The translations under genes and the position numbers were made by a program. 64,000 nucleotides of DNA, taken from NCBI GenBank assembly GCA_903970165.1, contig CAJCHZ010000106.1, positions 1 through 64,000 of the forward strand. The letters run 5' to 3'. Shown in pieces: positions 1 through 8,009 of this stretch. The first letter of the stretch is position 1. Each line of letters starts with the position of its first letter. The notes under the pieces were generated by a model, which was given only the letters and a program-made list of their open reading frames with translations, was not told the DNA's origin and made no database searches. This stretch comes from Betaproteobacteria bacterium. Lineage in GTDB: Bacteria > Acidobacteriota > Terriglobia > Acidiferrales > UBA7541.

Positions 1-84
1 TTTGGGCGGCTGAAAGCCGCACAAAGTGGGGTCGCTCCCGCCCATCCTAGTGTTTTGTCCGCGTGCAGATGTCACCTGTTTCAT

Positions 85-1161
85 TTACGCATCCGCCGTT
101 CTTTCAGGAATCTGTGGCTGGGCTGTGGGTGACTTTGGAACTCGAGCCGCACCTGAAGTACAGCGTATTTGCCAGCCGTCACCCCATCTTTTGCTGCTGT
201 CCCCGAATACCGCTTCCTGGCCTGGCACGGTGACGGCTCGGAATAGGACTTTTTGCTGTTTCGTTGTGGTCGCCACTGATTCAGCCCGCAAGTCATTCGG
301 CAACTGGTTTCGCCTCCACAGATGGAAAAGAGTGTCGAATATCTCGCCGTTGAAACGCTTCGAGGCCTGGTGCCGGAAGATCATGTCATCCTCTGTGACA
401 AGGCTGTATTTCCGGCTATCCCACTTGGTTTGGATATCGAAGTAGCGGGTCAAATCCGAGAGGCCCCTGCCCTCCACAAGGAATGAGAAAAGCTCGCCCG
501 CTTCCTGCTGGAGGCCCGCTGCCGTCGAAATGTAGATGAATTGGAAGCTCGAAAGCTGCCGGAATAGACGCCGATAGGTACGCAAGTGCGCGATGTATCG
601 GTCGAGGTTTCGGTGCTCGGGATCAAGATAGGTAAAAGTCACCACAGGCATGTAATCAGGAGCGGGATAGGCTACGCATAGTGGAAACCCGTCGGAGAAC
701 GTGACGGTCTTGCCATGCTCGCTGGATCGAGAGAAGAAACTCTCGCTGAGTTTGAACCGTTCAATCAGATAGCGCCGCTTCTCTTCCGCCGTCTCGATGT
801 AACGGTCTTCCGGGTTGGCAAGGATGAAATCGAGCGCCAAGAGCCGCGTCTTGATGTAATCGAGTTCGTGCTCCCTGCGATTGCGGAGATGGGCCTTGCC
901 AATCGCTTCGTAAATCTGGCGAGAACGGAGGTGGTAAACGAGGCTCCGCCGCGTGTATCTCTGGGCCGAGGCATGGCCCAAGGCAAATAGTTTCTCGACA
1001 AAGCTGGCGTTCCGTTTGCCGCTCCGGGCATGGCAGAAGTCAAGGAACTGCCGCACCGTGAAATAGCCGGAATGTGCTGCCACAAGGTAGAGAAACCGCG
1101 CTTCGGCTTCGGTATAGCCGAAAGCGGAGAGGTTGGCGAGTTGGGATTCGTAAACGCTCAT
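85..1161 (-). CDS. Hypothetical protein linked to a replication-relaxation-like gene
   Basis: A 358-residue protein that I do not recognise by name. It is predicted soluble, with no signal peptide or membrane segment, and is rich in Arg, Tyr and Leu. The first 110 residues are helical and could form a winged-helix-like fold; the last 60 are low in structure and rich in Thr, Ser and Pro. Its start lies 3 bases after the stop of the upstream replication-relaxation-like gene, so the two are almost certainly cotranscribed. A second, decayed copy of that upstream gene sits beside an integrase relic near 14.4 kb, which suggests that both genes are mobile-element backbone genes (DNA processing or replication). 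No catalytic motif was found. Confidence 0.7.
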   Translation of the reverse strand: MSVYESQLANLSAFGYTEAEARFLYLVAAHSGYFTVRQFLDFCHARSGKRNASFVEKLFALGHASAQRYTRRSLVYHLRSRQIYEAIGKAHLRNRREHELDYIKTRLLALDFILANPEDRYIETAEEKRRYLIERFKLSESFFSRSSEHGKTVTFSDGFPLCVAYPAPDYMPVVTFTYLDPEHRNLDRYIAHLRTYRRLFRQLSSFQFIYISTAAGLQQEAGELFSFLVEGRGLSDLTRYFDIQTKWDSRKYSLVTEDDMIFRHQASKRFNGEIFDTLFHLWRRNQLPNDLRAESVATTTKQQKVLFRAVTVPGQEAVFGDSSKRWGDGWQIRCTSGAARVPKSPTAQPQIPERTADA

Positions 1162-1164
1162 GGG

Positions 1165-2157
1165 TTATAGGCTGAAAATCGCCGCGCTCAATTCCCGGTC
1201 GTCTCGAATACGGCGCAATCGATCCGTGTGTCCGCGCCGGGCGTAGATTTGGAAGCCGGCGCGGGCCTTCTGTGCCAGCCCGCGCGGGCGGTAATGGTCG
1301 GTGGCGAGTTCTAGGTCGCGCCGCTGGATTTCGCCGTCGTTCTCGCGCAGATACTCGACCCGCAAATCAGGGATCGGAATCTCACCGGACACAACCTTGA
1401 GGTGATACCGTGCGGCGACTTCCTCCTTCGCTTCTTCCGGGGCGTGTCCCTTGTCGTCCGAAAGGTGGGCGAGGCGGGCATAAAGTTCACGCTTGATTTC
1501 GTAGTCGAGCTTGACGCGAAGCACCTTGCCGCCCCGACCTTCGATCTCATCAGCAACCTTGTGATAGAGCCGGTAGAGTTCCGCGTCGTGAATGGCTTCC
1601 TTGGGCTTTTTGAGTCCGTAGTAGGTAACCTGGTCCGGGCGAGGAATCTTCCCTCGAGACAAGAACTGGTGGCCGTCCTTCGTCAGCGTCACTACCTGAA
1701 TGGGATTGTGCTCGGTATCTGAAATGCTCGTGACTTTGACGAGGCCCTGACGGGCTAGGCTCTCGACATCGTTCTCCATCCGGGAATGGTCGCCGTTGTA
1801 AGCCAGTTCGGCCAGGTCCTTCGTGGCTGCGACGCGGAACTTGCCAACTTCCGAAAGCGTATGTATCTCCGAATCCCGAAGGGAATAATCTTTATCCCGG
1901 TCCGTGTATTTGGTTCGTGCGGGTTGAGAGAGAATCGCCTGAACGCGTTCCTCGCGGGCCAACGGCGGGCGCTCTGCGCGTAAACGCTGCCGTCCCTGGC
2001 GGTCGAGCCGGTCGGCCCAGTCTTCCTCTTGGTGGACGTAGTAAAGACGCGTTTGAGCATTCCAGTTGGAAGATGAACCTCGGCCCATATCCCGCCCGGA
2101 GTCAAATCCAGAATCGCGAAAGTCGTCGATTTCGAATCCGTCAAACCCTCGGGACAT
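1165..2157 (-). CDS. Replication-relaxation-like winged-helix protein
   Basis: A 330-residue protein. The middle (about residues 85-160) reads as a winged helix: RDSEIHTLSEVGKFRV, then a helix with DLAELAYNGD, then a wing ending VVTLTKDGHQFL. This layout is typical of replication-relaxation or plasmid-mobilisation proteins that bind DNA. The C-terminal half has mixed alpha/beta content with IPIPDLRVEYL and ELATDHYR motifs, recalling nuclease-like folds, but catalytic residues were not assigned. The N-terminal 60 residues are charged and low in complexity. It is the first gene of a two-gene unit with the next ORF on the same strand. A truncated paralogue at 14408-14781 shares the MSRGFDG start and the RDSELHALTEVGRFRV segment. 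The family assignment is inference from the fold pattern. Confidence 0.7.
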   Translation of the reverse strand: MSRGFDGFEIDDFRDSGFDSGRDMGRGSSSNWNAQTRLYYVHQEEDWADRLDRQGRQRLRAERPPLAREERVQAILSQPARTKYTDRDKDYSLRDSEIHTLSEVGKFRVAATKDLAELAYNGDHSRMENDVESLARQGLVKVTSISDTEHNPIQVVTLTKDGHQFLSRGKIPRPDQVTYYGLKKPKEAIHDAELYRLYHKVADEIEGRGGKVLRVKLDYEIKRELYARLAHLSDDKGHAPEEAKEEVAARYHLKVVSGEIPIPDLRVEYLRENDGEIQRRDLELATDHYRPRGLAQKARAGFQIYARRGHTDRLRRIRDDRELSAAIFSL

Positions 2158-2270
2158 GACAGCACTCCTTCGTGCTCACGGCGGCAGGAACAAAACTCGA
2201 CTGCGGGGAAAATCGGGGAAGTCGGAAATGCGAACTGCTGGACATCGGTGCTTCTTACCTCAAAGAGACC

Positions 2271-2486
2271 TCAAGAAGAGGGCGAGCCTTGCTCTCCTGG
2301 ATAGATGAAAACTTCCTCGATGTTCTTGCCGAATACGCGGGCAATCTTGAATGCTAGGTCGAGGCCAGGTTCGTACTTGCCGGTTTCAATCGCATTGATG
2401 CATTGACGGGTCACGCCGACAGTTTCGGCGAGTTCGGCCTGAGACCATTCCTTCTCCGCTCTCAACACACGAAGCCGGGTCTTCAT
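2271..2486 (-). CDS. XRE-family HTH transcriptional regulator
   Basis: A 71-residue Cro/CI-type regulator consisting almost entirely of one helix-turn-helix domain. The classic pattern is visible: LRAEKEWSQAELAE (helices 1-2), VGVTRQCINAIE (recognition helix), then TGKYEPGLDLAFKIARVFG. Small stand-alone XRE proteins of this type usually repress their own promoter and are often paired with a small membrane protein. Here its ATG overlaps the stop of the upstream membrane-protein gene by 4 bases, so the two are translationally coupled. The shared promoter at 2896-2924 carries an inverted repeat that is a good candidate for its operator. Confidence 0.9.
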   Translation of the reverse strand: MKTRLRVLRAEKEWSQAELAETVGVTRQCINAIETGKYEPGLDLAFKIARVFGKNIEEVFIYPGEQGSPSS

Positions 2487-2872
2487 TGGTACCGCCAGGA
2501 AGAGAGAATTAGGCCGATGCTCCAGAATGCGATCATCAATGCCGGGACCAAGAGAGAGGCACCGGATAGGAATCCGAACCGCTGGAGGAGACCGACGACC
2601 AGCGTAAGAAGCAGAGACGCAACAAAGGCAAAACTCGTCGCTTCATGGTTGATGAGTTTCTGATGTGCGTCTGCGGCTCGGAGGAAGCGAACAAAGCTCC
2701 AGAGCGCGCCTCCCGCGAGGAGAATCCCCATCGCCGTCATTACGCCTCGCGAATTGCTTGCGCGGGCTCCCATGGTGAATGAGGCAATTGCAGCGACCAC
2801 AAAGCCGTAAAACACGCGCAGCGCAGTTCTGCGTCGTTTGCCGAGGGACCGAACCTCCGATTGGTCTGTCAT
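2483..2872 (-). CDS. Four-helix membrane protein paired with an XRE regulator
   Basis: A 129-residue integral membrane protein with about four hydrophobic helices (near residues 20-38, 43-62, 80-97 and 105-123) after a basic N-terminus, so the N-terminus is probably cytoplasmic. It resembles the small membrane proteins of the DUF2178 type that are found next to XRE regulators; the family name is a guess. The start is supported by an AGGAAGGAG ribosome-binding site and by a consensus-like promoter 24 bases upstream. The gene overlaps the regulator by 4 bases. The role is unknown; regulator-controlled membrane sensor or effector are both possible. Confidence 0.8.
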   Translation of the reverse strand: MTDQSEVRSLGKRRRTALRVFYGFVVAAIASFTMGARASNSRGVMTAMGILLAGGALWSFVRFLRAADAHQKLINHEATSFAFVASLLLTLVVGLLQRFGFLSGASLLVPALMIAFWSIGLILSSWRYQ

Positions 2873-2895
2873 GGCCTGACTCCTTCCTGGCTATG

Positions 2896-2930
2896 ATAGT
2901 ATTCTATTACGGTCTATATGTCAACTATAG
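2896..2930 (-). promoter_or_regulatory. Sigma70-type promoter with overlapping inverted-repeat operator
   Basis: On the minus strand there is a perfect -35 TTGACA (2924-2919), a 17-base spacer and a -10 TACTAT (2901-2896), reading into the membrane-protein/XRE pair. An inverted repeat CTATA-N7-TATAG (2914-2930) covers the -35 box. Binding there would block RNA polymerase, so it is a plausible operator for the XRE protein. Related GGTCTAT half-sites occur on both sides. Confidence 0.75.
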
Positions 2931-3048
2931 ATTACCTACAGACCGCTTAAGAGGTCTATGCTAAGCTGTCAGTCGTCTGCCTGCATAGTCGGTTCTCTTG
3001 ACAAGCATCCAATTACAGTCTAATGTTTAGATGCTAATTGGAGGGGAT

Positions 3049-3597
3049 ATGCCAAGGCAGGGACTAAAGTTAAAGCAGGCCAGCGCGGTCCTTCAGATAG
3101 AGCCGAAGGAGTTGCAGAATCTTGTCCAATTTGGCGTCGTAAAGCCTCGACGATTGGAGGGAACTTATTTCTTCGACGCGAACGCCCTCATGGTAGCCAA
3201 GGTCGCCTCCTACCTAAAGGAGTCCCTGGGCACGCGGACGAGTGTGCTCTCAAAGCTCATGGAGGCATTCTCGGCGTCTGAGGAAGAATTCAAATCAGAG
3301 AATCCCAAGTACATCATCTTCAACTGCCGACTCACAGCGGAAGAGGAACCAATCAAACTAGGAGTGCCGTTTCGAGCTTTGGGGGAACAGATTGAGGAAG
3401 GAATGAGCAGAGCTGATCTCTATAGGGACCTGCCGCGTGGGAAAAAGCGCCGGGGCTGGAAAAAGGAATTTCTGGAATCGCTAACCGAGGCGGCAAAAGA
3501 CATCGGAGAGGTATCCGAGGAGGAAATCTTGCGCACGGTCCGCAGCTATCGTAAGGAGAGACGTGCGCCAGAGATTACAGTTGCCGCAGAAAGTTAG
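3049..3597 (+). CDS. Antitoxin-like partner of the PIN-domain protein
   Basis: About 182 residues, soluble and charged. The N-terminus (LKLKQASAVLQIEPKELQNLVQFGVVKP) looks like a MerR- or phage-excisionase-like winged helix used for DNA binding; the rest is a helical, Glu/Arg-rich segment suited to wrapping around a toxin. The start at 3049 is preferred over the upstream in-frame ATG at 3031 because a GGAGGGG ribosome-binding site (3040-3046) lies just before it. The 3' end overlaps the PIN gene by 35 bases. By position it is the antitoxin and probable autorepressor of a type II toxin-antitoxin pair. This role is inferred from context. Confidence 0.7.
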   Translation: MPRQGLKLKQASAVLQIEPKELQNLVQFGVVKPRRLEGTYFFDANALMVAKVASYLKESLGTRTSVLSKLMEAFSASEEEFKSENPKYIIFNCRLTAEEEPIKLGVPFRALGEQIEEGMSRADLYRDLPRGKKRRGWKKEFLESLTEAAKDIGEVSEEEILRTVRSYRKERRAPEITVAAES

Positions 3598-4012
3598 GAA
3601 GCGCAAGCCACGCGCTGTTATTGACACGAGCGTGCTTGTTGCTGGCATATCAGGCTTCAGAGAGCCGTTCGTTTCCGGCAGAAATCCGAGCGCCGATGTG
3701 CTCCACAGGTGGGCAGAGAAGAACCACTTCGTCTGGCTCATAACGGAAGATATTTTGGAAGAATACAAGGAAGTTCTGAAGCGCCTCCGCGTTCGTCCGA
3801 ATCTCATCGGGAGAGTCGTCAACCTGATCCGCGAGCGGGCCGAAGATGTGAAGGTGCATGCCTCGGCTCAAATTTCTCCCGATCCCAAGGACGACGCGTT
3901 TTGCCTCTGCGCTGGATCCGGCAAGGCGGATTTCGTGGTCACTCTCAATCCCAAAGATTTTCCGCAGGAGCGTCTCAAACCTAAAATCGTCCTTCCCGGT
4001 GAACTCGTATGA
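3563..4012 (+). CDS. PIN-domain ribonuclease-like toxin (VapC-type)
   Basis: A 149-residue PIN-fold protein. The acidic residues expected of the Mg2+-dependent nuclease site are visible: Asp in AVIDTSVLV (about residue 21), an acidic pair in TEDILEEY, and Asp residues in DPKDDAFCLCA and ADFVVTLNPKDF. PIN toxins cleave tRNA, rRNA or mRNA and are held in check by the preceding gene product. The gene overlaps its partner by 35 bases in another frame, the usual toxin-antitoxin arrangement. It is of normal length, with the motif order intact, so it is probably active. An RNA-processing role outside toxin-antitoxin function cannot be excluded. Confidence 0.85.
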   Translation: MRQRLQLPQKVRKRKPRAVIDTSVLVAGISGFREPFVSGRNPSADVLHRWAEKNHFVWLITEDILEEYKEVLKRLRVRPNLIGRVVNLIRERAEDVKVHASAQISPDPKDDAFCLCAGSGKADFVVTLNPKDFPQERLKPKIVLPGELV

Positions 4013-4198
4013 TGAGTAAGGCGACCCTCCAATCTCCGCCGCTTTCGACTCTCGATCCTTCAACTCTGATGCCTAATGGGTGGTTTGCAGCTGTGATTTT
4101 TACGCCTCATCGCGAGCGAGGATAGAACACGACACTTCGAGATCGAAACTGTGAATCTCTCTGGACAGATTATTTGTTCGGTATGGCGCTGGCAGCCA

Positions 4199-4527
4199 AT
4201 GAGCACAGACCCGACGCTCCTGCCGCCGCTGTATCCAAAGCTCCCCGCTCGCTTCCGACTGCTTTACGAGCGACTGGTTCTCTCTTATCACCATCTGGAT
4301 ATGTCCAATTCGGAAGAGGCCCAGGCGGAGATTACGATCCGGTCTGTTTAGGGATGGAGTCTCGGAAGAAAAATGGAGGGTGCGAGATCGTCAAAATCGA
4401 TCACGAGCAAATCCTGTCCAATGACCGTGTTAAAGTCATAGCAGAGTTGGCTCCAAGTTTCGAGCAGTTAGTGCTGCATACAATCGCGCGAGCCAAATCG
4501 AACTTGAGAACCGCCTGTGGTCCTTGA
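4199..4527 (+). pseudogene. Frameshifted SMI1/SUKH-like immunity gene relic
   Basis: Two reading frames together resemble a SMI1/KNR4 (SUKH) type protein. The first frame starts at 4199 and gives LLPPLYPKLPARFRLLYERLVLSY. The second picks up near 4285 with GYVQFGRGPGGDYDPVC and runs on through IVKIDHEQILSN to ELAPSFEQLVL at 4527. A segment between them appears deleted with loss of frame. SUKH proteins are immunity proteins against secreted polymorphic toxins. The intact ankyrin gene that follows is also of a type seen in immunity arrays. The family call rests on sequence pattern only. Confidence 0.5.
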
Positions 4528-4557
4528 TTCCGAGCCAGCGAAAGGAATTCGCAAGCG

Positions 4558-5199
4558 ATGAATTCCCAGTCGAAGAAACCGAAGCCGGGGGACAAAGTCG
4601 TGCTCACGAAGCTTCCGCCGGGATTGCTGGACGATTTGCCCGCAGAAGACCAGCAAGCGATTAAGGAGATCGTCGGAAAGCCAATTCAGCTAAACGAATA
4701 TGACAACGATGGACGAGCTGAACTTGAGTTCAAACACCGCACCGGAAACGTCCACTTTATTTATGTAAGGCCGGAATTCATGAAAGTGCTCACGCACTCC
4801 GATTTCAGATTTGAGACACTCCACAGCCTCATTAAGAAAAGCGACATTGTCTCCCTTCGGCGTGAGTTGGACTCGGGAATAAGCCCTAATCTTTCGAATC
4901 AATTCTCTTGGACCTTGCTCATGCTGGCGGCGCTTGAGGGGAAATTGAGCATCGGCGAACTGCTCATCTTAAGGGGAGCGGAAGTCAACGCGACCAACGA
5001 TTTTGGAGAGACGGCGCTTTCCTTGGCGGCACATCGTTGTCACACGCGATTCATGCGATCCTTGCTCGCCAATGGGGCTTCCACCCATTGCCATCCACAT
5101 GGAAGCAGTCTCGAACGTTGGTTAAGATCCTCATCTGGTCTCCAGCAAGAAAAGATCGCGTCTATCCTGGACCTTATCAAAAGAGCACACTCTCGGTAA
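4558..5199 (+). CDS. Ankyrin-repeat protein, immunity-like
   Basis: A 213-residue soluble protein. Residues 1-75 form a separate N-terminal domain (GDKVVLTKLPPGLLDDLP...GNVHFIYVRPEF) that I cannot assign. Residues 85-190 contain two to three ankyrin repeats, with typical SWTLLMLAALEGKLSIGELLILRGAEVNA and FGETALSLAAHR units. Ankyrin proteins bind other proteins. Following an SMI1-like relic, it may be an orphan immunity protein against a contact-dependent toxin, although no toxin is visible nearby. There is no signal peptide, so it should act in the cytoplasm. Confidence 0.75.
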   Translation: MNSQSKKPKPGDKVVLTKLPPGLLDDLPAEDQQAIKEIVGKPIQLNEYDNDGRAELEFKHRTGNVHFIYVRPEFMKVLTHSDFRFETLHSLIKKSDIVSLRRELDSGISPNLSNQFSWTLLMLAALEGKLSIGELLILRGAEVNATNDFGETALSLAAHRCHTRFMRSLLANGASTHCHPHGSSLERWLRSSSGLQQEKIASILDLIKRAHSR

Positions 5200-5314
5200 T
5201 CGTAAACGGGGAATTGGATGGGCGATTGCGAGCGCGATTACACGCGCGGGTCTCGAAACAATGGACTCGGGTTCTATTGTCCATAGACACACGCTGGAAC
5301 TGTCCGTGGGAGGA

Positions 5315-6610
5315 TCAACGAACCGAGTAAATGACTAACTCTTCGCGATGATTCATCGCGTTCGCTCCGGTCACAGGCACTCCAACTATCGCAAATCGAT
5401 TCGATTCTGAACTCCAGACCGCATCGTAGACGACAGCCATTTTGGGCAAACTCTCCAATTTCTTGCCGTCTGATGTACGGTACAGAACGAAGCGGTCAGG
5501 CTCGCCATCTGGTTCTGCACACAGGTAGTACTTTAAATCAGGACTGTAGACGCTCTTCATTCTCGTATTCTTAGGGCCGACATCTGCCACAGCGTCTCGC
5601 GTAGCGAGTGAGAACAGTCTCCAGTATTGCGAAAAAATCAGCACTCTTTCACCCGAGACGGGTTGAAAGGTCGTGTTGTCGTCACTCTCCATGCTGCGTT
5701 TCCCGAGCGCCAGAATTGTTTTTCGTTCAGGAAGCACGGAAACCAGATTCATGTCGTAATTCTGGGCGAGGTACATGTCTCCCGCTGAAGGAATAGGCAT
5801 ACCTAGGAGAGCGATAACATCGCTCCCCGCGGGAGCGGCGTGAAAAACGATCTGAGGGAAACTACTGGTGAGGTCTTTCACCTGTGAACACTTGAACGCC
5901 TCAAGACCAGATTCCCTAGAATTCGCGGATGGGCACGGGACACTGGCAACCATTTCCTTCTTGACCAGCGCGACCTCACGCTTTTGCAGCAAATCGAATC
6001 GTGCAATTCCAACTGAGCCGCCAAATGCGCCGTTCACTGCTTCATTCTCTGTATAGACGATTGATCCACCATCCGGCGCGAAGAAGGGGGTATCCAAGTA
6101 GCCTGTTTTCGGGTCAGCGATTTTGTTCAGTTCCTTCGTTTCGCAGTTAAACATTCGGATGCCGTTGCCGGCTTGTGGTGAAGCGAGTTCGCGGAATCCA
6201 GTAATAGGCTTCACTTGCTCCGAAAAGGCAACACGCTTGTCATCTCGCGAGAGGCTCGGATTCCATCCGTATTGAACTTCGCAGACCACTGTTCCGGCCA
6301 GATTAATCACTTTAACGACTGGATCGGCGAAGCGAGGATTCGCCTTCGCCCTAGCCGAAAGCTTCTTGAAAAAGGAATCTGGCAAGCCTTCTGCGTCAGC
6401 GCCATCGGGCCAGTAGGCCCGAGTCACCAGAACAAGGAAATTCCCGTCTGGAGAAAATCCTGGGGTCTGAATTTCGTCTCCAGGCTGATACCACACCAGT
6501 TCTCTTCTGACAGGGGGCTGCGACTGACCATGGGTCGGCTGCGCAAAAACCACAAGGCCAATGGCGATGAGGAAGAGCGAGGACAGGCTGCGATAAGAGT
6601 TTATTCTCAT
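5315..6610 (-). CDS. Secreted WD40/PD40-like beta-propeller protein
   Basis: 431 residues with a clear signal peptide (residues 1-28, ending PTHGQ). The mature part shows repeated propeller blades with TolB-like phrases: PGFSPDGNFLVLVTR, NPSLSRDDKRVAFSE, PFFAPDGGSIVYTE and SVYSPDLKYYLCAEPDG. It is probably periplasmic or exported and probably binds proteins or glycans; no catalytic site is evident. It is the last gene of a minus-strand run of three (7646 to 5315) with gaps of about 30 bases, so an operon is likely. Confidence 0.8.
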   Translation of the reverse strand: MRINSYRSLSSLFLIAIGLVVFAQPTHGQSQPPVRRELVWYQPGDEIQTPGFSPDGNFLVLVTRAYWPDGADAEGLPDSFFKKLSARAKANPRFADPVVKVINLAGTVVCEVQYGWNPSLSRDDKRVAFSEQVKPITGFRELASPQAGNGIRMFNCETKELNKIADPKTGYLDTPFFAPDGGSIVYTENEAVNGAFGGSVGIARFDLLQKREVALVKKEMVASVPCPSANSRESGLEAFKCSQVKDLTSSFPQIVFHAAPAGSDVIALLGMPIPSAGDMYLAQNYDMNLVSVLPERKTILALGKRSMESDDNTTFQPVSGERVLIFSQYWRLFSLATRDAVADVGPKNTRMKSVYSPDLKYYLCAEPDGEPDRFVLYRTSDGKKLESLPKMAVVYDAVWSSESNRFAIVGVPVTGANAMNHREELVIYSVR

Positions 6611-6638
6611 TGATCTGCCATCTGAATCAATTCTCGAG

Positions 6639-7049
6639 TTAGAGGCAACCTTCCAACCAACGAAAGATAGTGATTCTCTTTAAGGCATCGGAATCATAGA
6701 CGCGCCAGGGCTCGTGGGGCTCGACTGCGGCGAATTGAAGTGCAATGTAGATGTTTTGTTCGCTGCAAAACCACGGGGCTTTTTCTCTTCCGATCCGAAC
6801 GAGATCGACATCAGCGGATCGCTCATCAATGCAACACATTTGCTGAAAGGCAACCCCCTTCGTCCGAAGGCGGTCCTCTACCTCCTTGCGGGTCATGCCG
6901 GGCCTAAAGGCTTGCGAATATGAATGGAGAGATGACTGGTAAGCGGCTTCGCGCTTTTGTTGCGCCCGGCGCTCCCATGCATATCGGGTCGCAACCGCTG
7001 CCAAAATCACGAGAGCTACAACCACGATCAATGGGAGCTTCCTCCTCAT
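6639..7049 (-). CDS. Small membrane-anchored hypothetical protein
   Basis: 136 residues. An N-terminal hydrophobic stretch (residues 5-22) after MRRK serves as signal anchor. The rest is a small extracytoplasmic domain with SQAFRPGMTRKEVEDRLRTKG, resembling the BamE/SmpA-like helix-turn motif in which a PGMTR sequence begins a small alpha/beta unit, and four Cys in the C-terminal half. The function is unknown. It lies 33 bases after the upstream gene and 28 bases before the beta-propeller gene, within one probable operon. Confidence 0.7.
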   Translation of the reverse strand: MRRKLPLIVVVALVILAAVATRYAWERRAQQKREAAYQSSLHSYSQAFRPGMTRKEVEDRLRTKGVAFQQMCCIDERSADVDLVRIGREKAPWFCSEQNIYIALQFAAVEPHEPWRVYDSDALKRITIFRWLEGCL

Positions 7050-7082
7050 ATTATTTAGGCGCGTACCCGCGAGGTTTCATCA

Positions 7083-7646
7083 TCATCGCTCTATCGGATG
7101 TGGCAAATTGTCGGCGGCAATCGATAATTTCAAGGAGTCGATTTGGTGAGCCCCATCGGAACCGGCGCTCACCTTCACATCGAGGACTTCAACAGTGAAT
7201 TGCAAACCCCGGCTCCGAACAGCGATGCTCCGCTCTCTTCCAAATGCCGCTTCGCTAGCTCCGTGTAGGAGGTCTTGTGCCATGAAGCTATACGGTTGAA
7301 GGCCATGCCAAATGCCAGGCGGATTCAGCAAATTTCCATCCTTCTTGGCGTTTTTAACATCACGGAGCACAAGGTCAATGCCTATGATACGTTTGCCCAC
7401 GTCAACCTGGGGCTCGAACGACAAAACGTACAGCTTCGTCCCGTTTGAGGAGTAGATGTAGTCAGTCCAGATCTTCTCTGAATCCGTTCGCAAAAACTCA
7501 GCTTGCGTCTGCTTGGGGACAATTGGGATCGAAGGGCTCTCGCGCGTCTGCTGCGCCGGGGCAATCGATGCAAGTATCAGAACAGCGGCGACGATTCCGG
7601 CGCCAACCGATGAAAAGAACAACTTGAACGAAGTCGGAAGTTTCAC
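7083..7646 (-). CDS. Secreted hypothetical protein with duplicated N-terminal leader
   Basis: About 187 residues if the GTG at 7646 is used. That start has an AAGGA ribosome-binding site 7 bases upstream, and its leader (VKLPTSFKLFFSSVGAGIVA) aligns with the start of the membrane gene at 12411. A longer in-frame ATG at 7697 exists but lacks that support. After the leader the protein is extracytoplasmic, with beta-rich segments (WTDYIYSSNGTKLYVLSFEP, LQFTVEVLDVKVSAG), and unlike the 12411 gene from there on. So the 5' end of one gene seems to have been joined to a different body. The function is unknown. Confidence 0.65.
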   Translation of the reverse strand: MKLPTSFKLFFSSVGAGIVAAVLILASIAPAQQTRESPSIPIVPKQTQAEFLRTDSEKIWTDYIYSSNGTKLYVLSFEPQVDVGKRIIGIDLVLRDVKNAKKDGNLLNPPGIWHGLQPYSFMAQDLLHGASEAAFGRERSIAVRSRGLQFTVEVLDVKVSAGSDGAHQIDSLKLSIAADNLPHPIER

Positions 7647-7806
7647 AAGGAGGTCCTTTGCCGCGATCGGGGAGACACGCGACCAAGCATGTTTCAATGT
7701 TACTGTGCTTGCGCGTGCAGTTGACGCTGATTTACGACGAAGTTCTATCTCATAAACCCTGCTAAGCGGAATCCGACCAGCTAAGCCGCGCCTACCTACC
7801 GTCTGC
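7620..7806. repeat. Dispersed repeat, copy A
   Basis: This stretch covers the start of the 7646 gene and about 160 bases upstream. It aligns almost throughout with 12385-12580: AGAACAACTT near one end, TTTCACAA around the GTG start, AATGTTACTGTG in the middle and GCCGCGCCTACCTACC then GTCTGC at the far end. A third copy of the last part is at 9899-9935. Nearly 5 kb separates A from C, so this is an old segmental duplication. Confidence 0.7.
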
Positions 7807-8009
7807 GTGATCTTAGAGAAAAGCTAGGTCCAACATGGGTGAACGCGAGGCAGGTTTTTCAGGGTGAACACTGCGTGTAACCTTGTGTTCTCCCTTTTCG
7901 CTGTCAAACGTGAAACGCAGAAGGCTTAACTGAGAGGGAGCGGCTGAACGACGGGCCAGTTCCGACCGCTCGAAAGGGATGTTAGCCTTCAGGAGTACAG
8001 GCTCAGGTC
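7807..8009. other. Intergenic region between divergent genes
   Basis: About 200 bases between the minus-strand operon starting at 7646 and the plus-strand gene at 8010. It should hold the promoters of both, but no convincing -35/-10 pair was found by eye. Confidence 0.4.

Noticed and set aside
26..445. Plus-strand open frame at the left edge
   Set aside because: Antisense to the C-terminus of the 85-1161 gene and without protein-like pattern.
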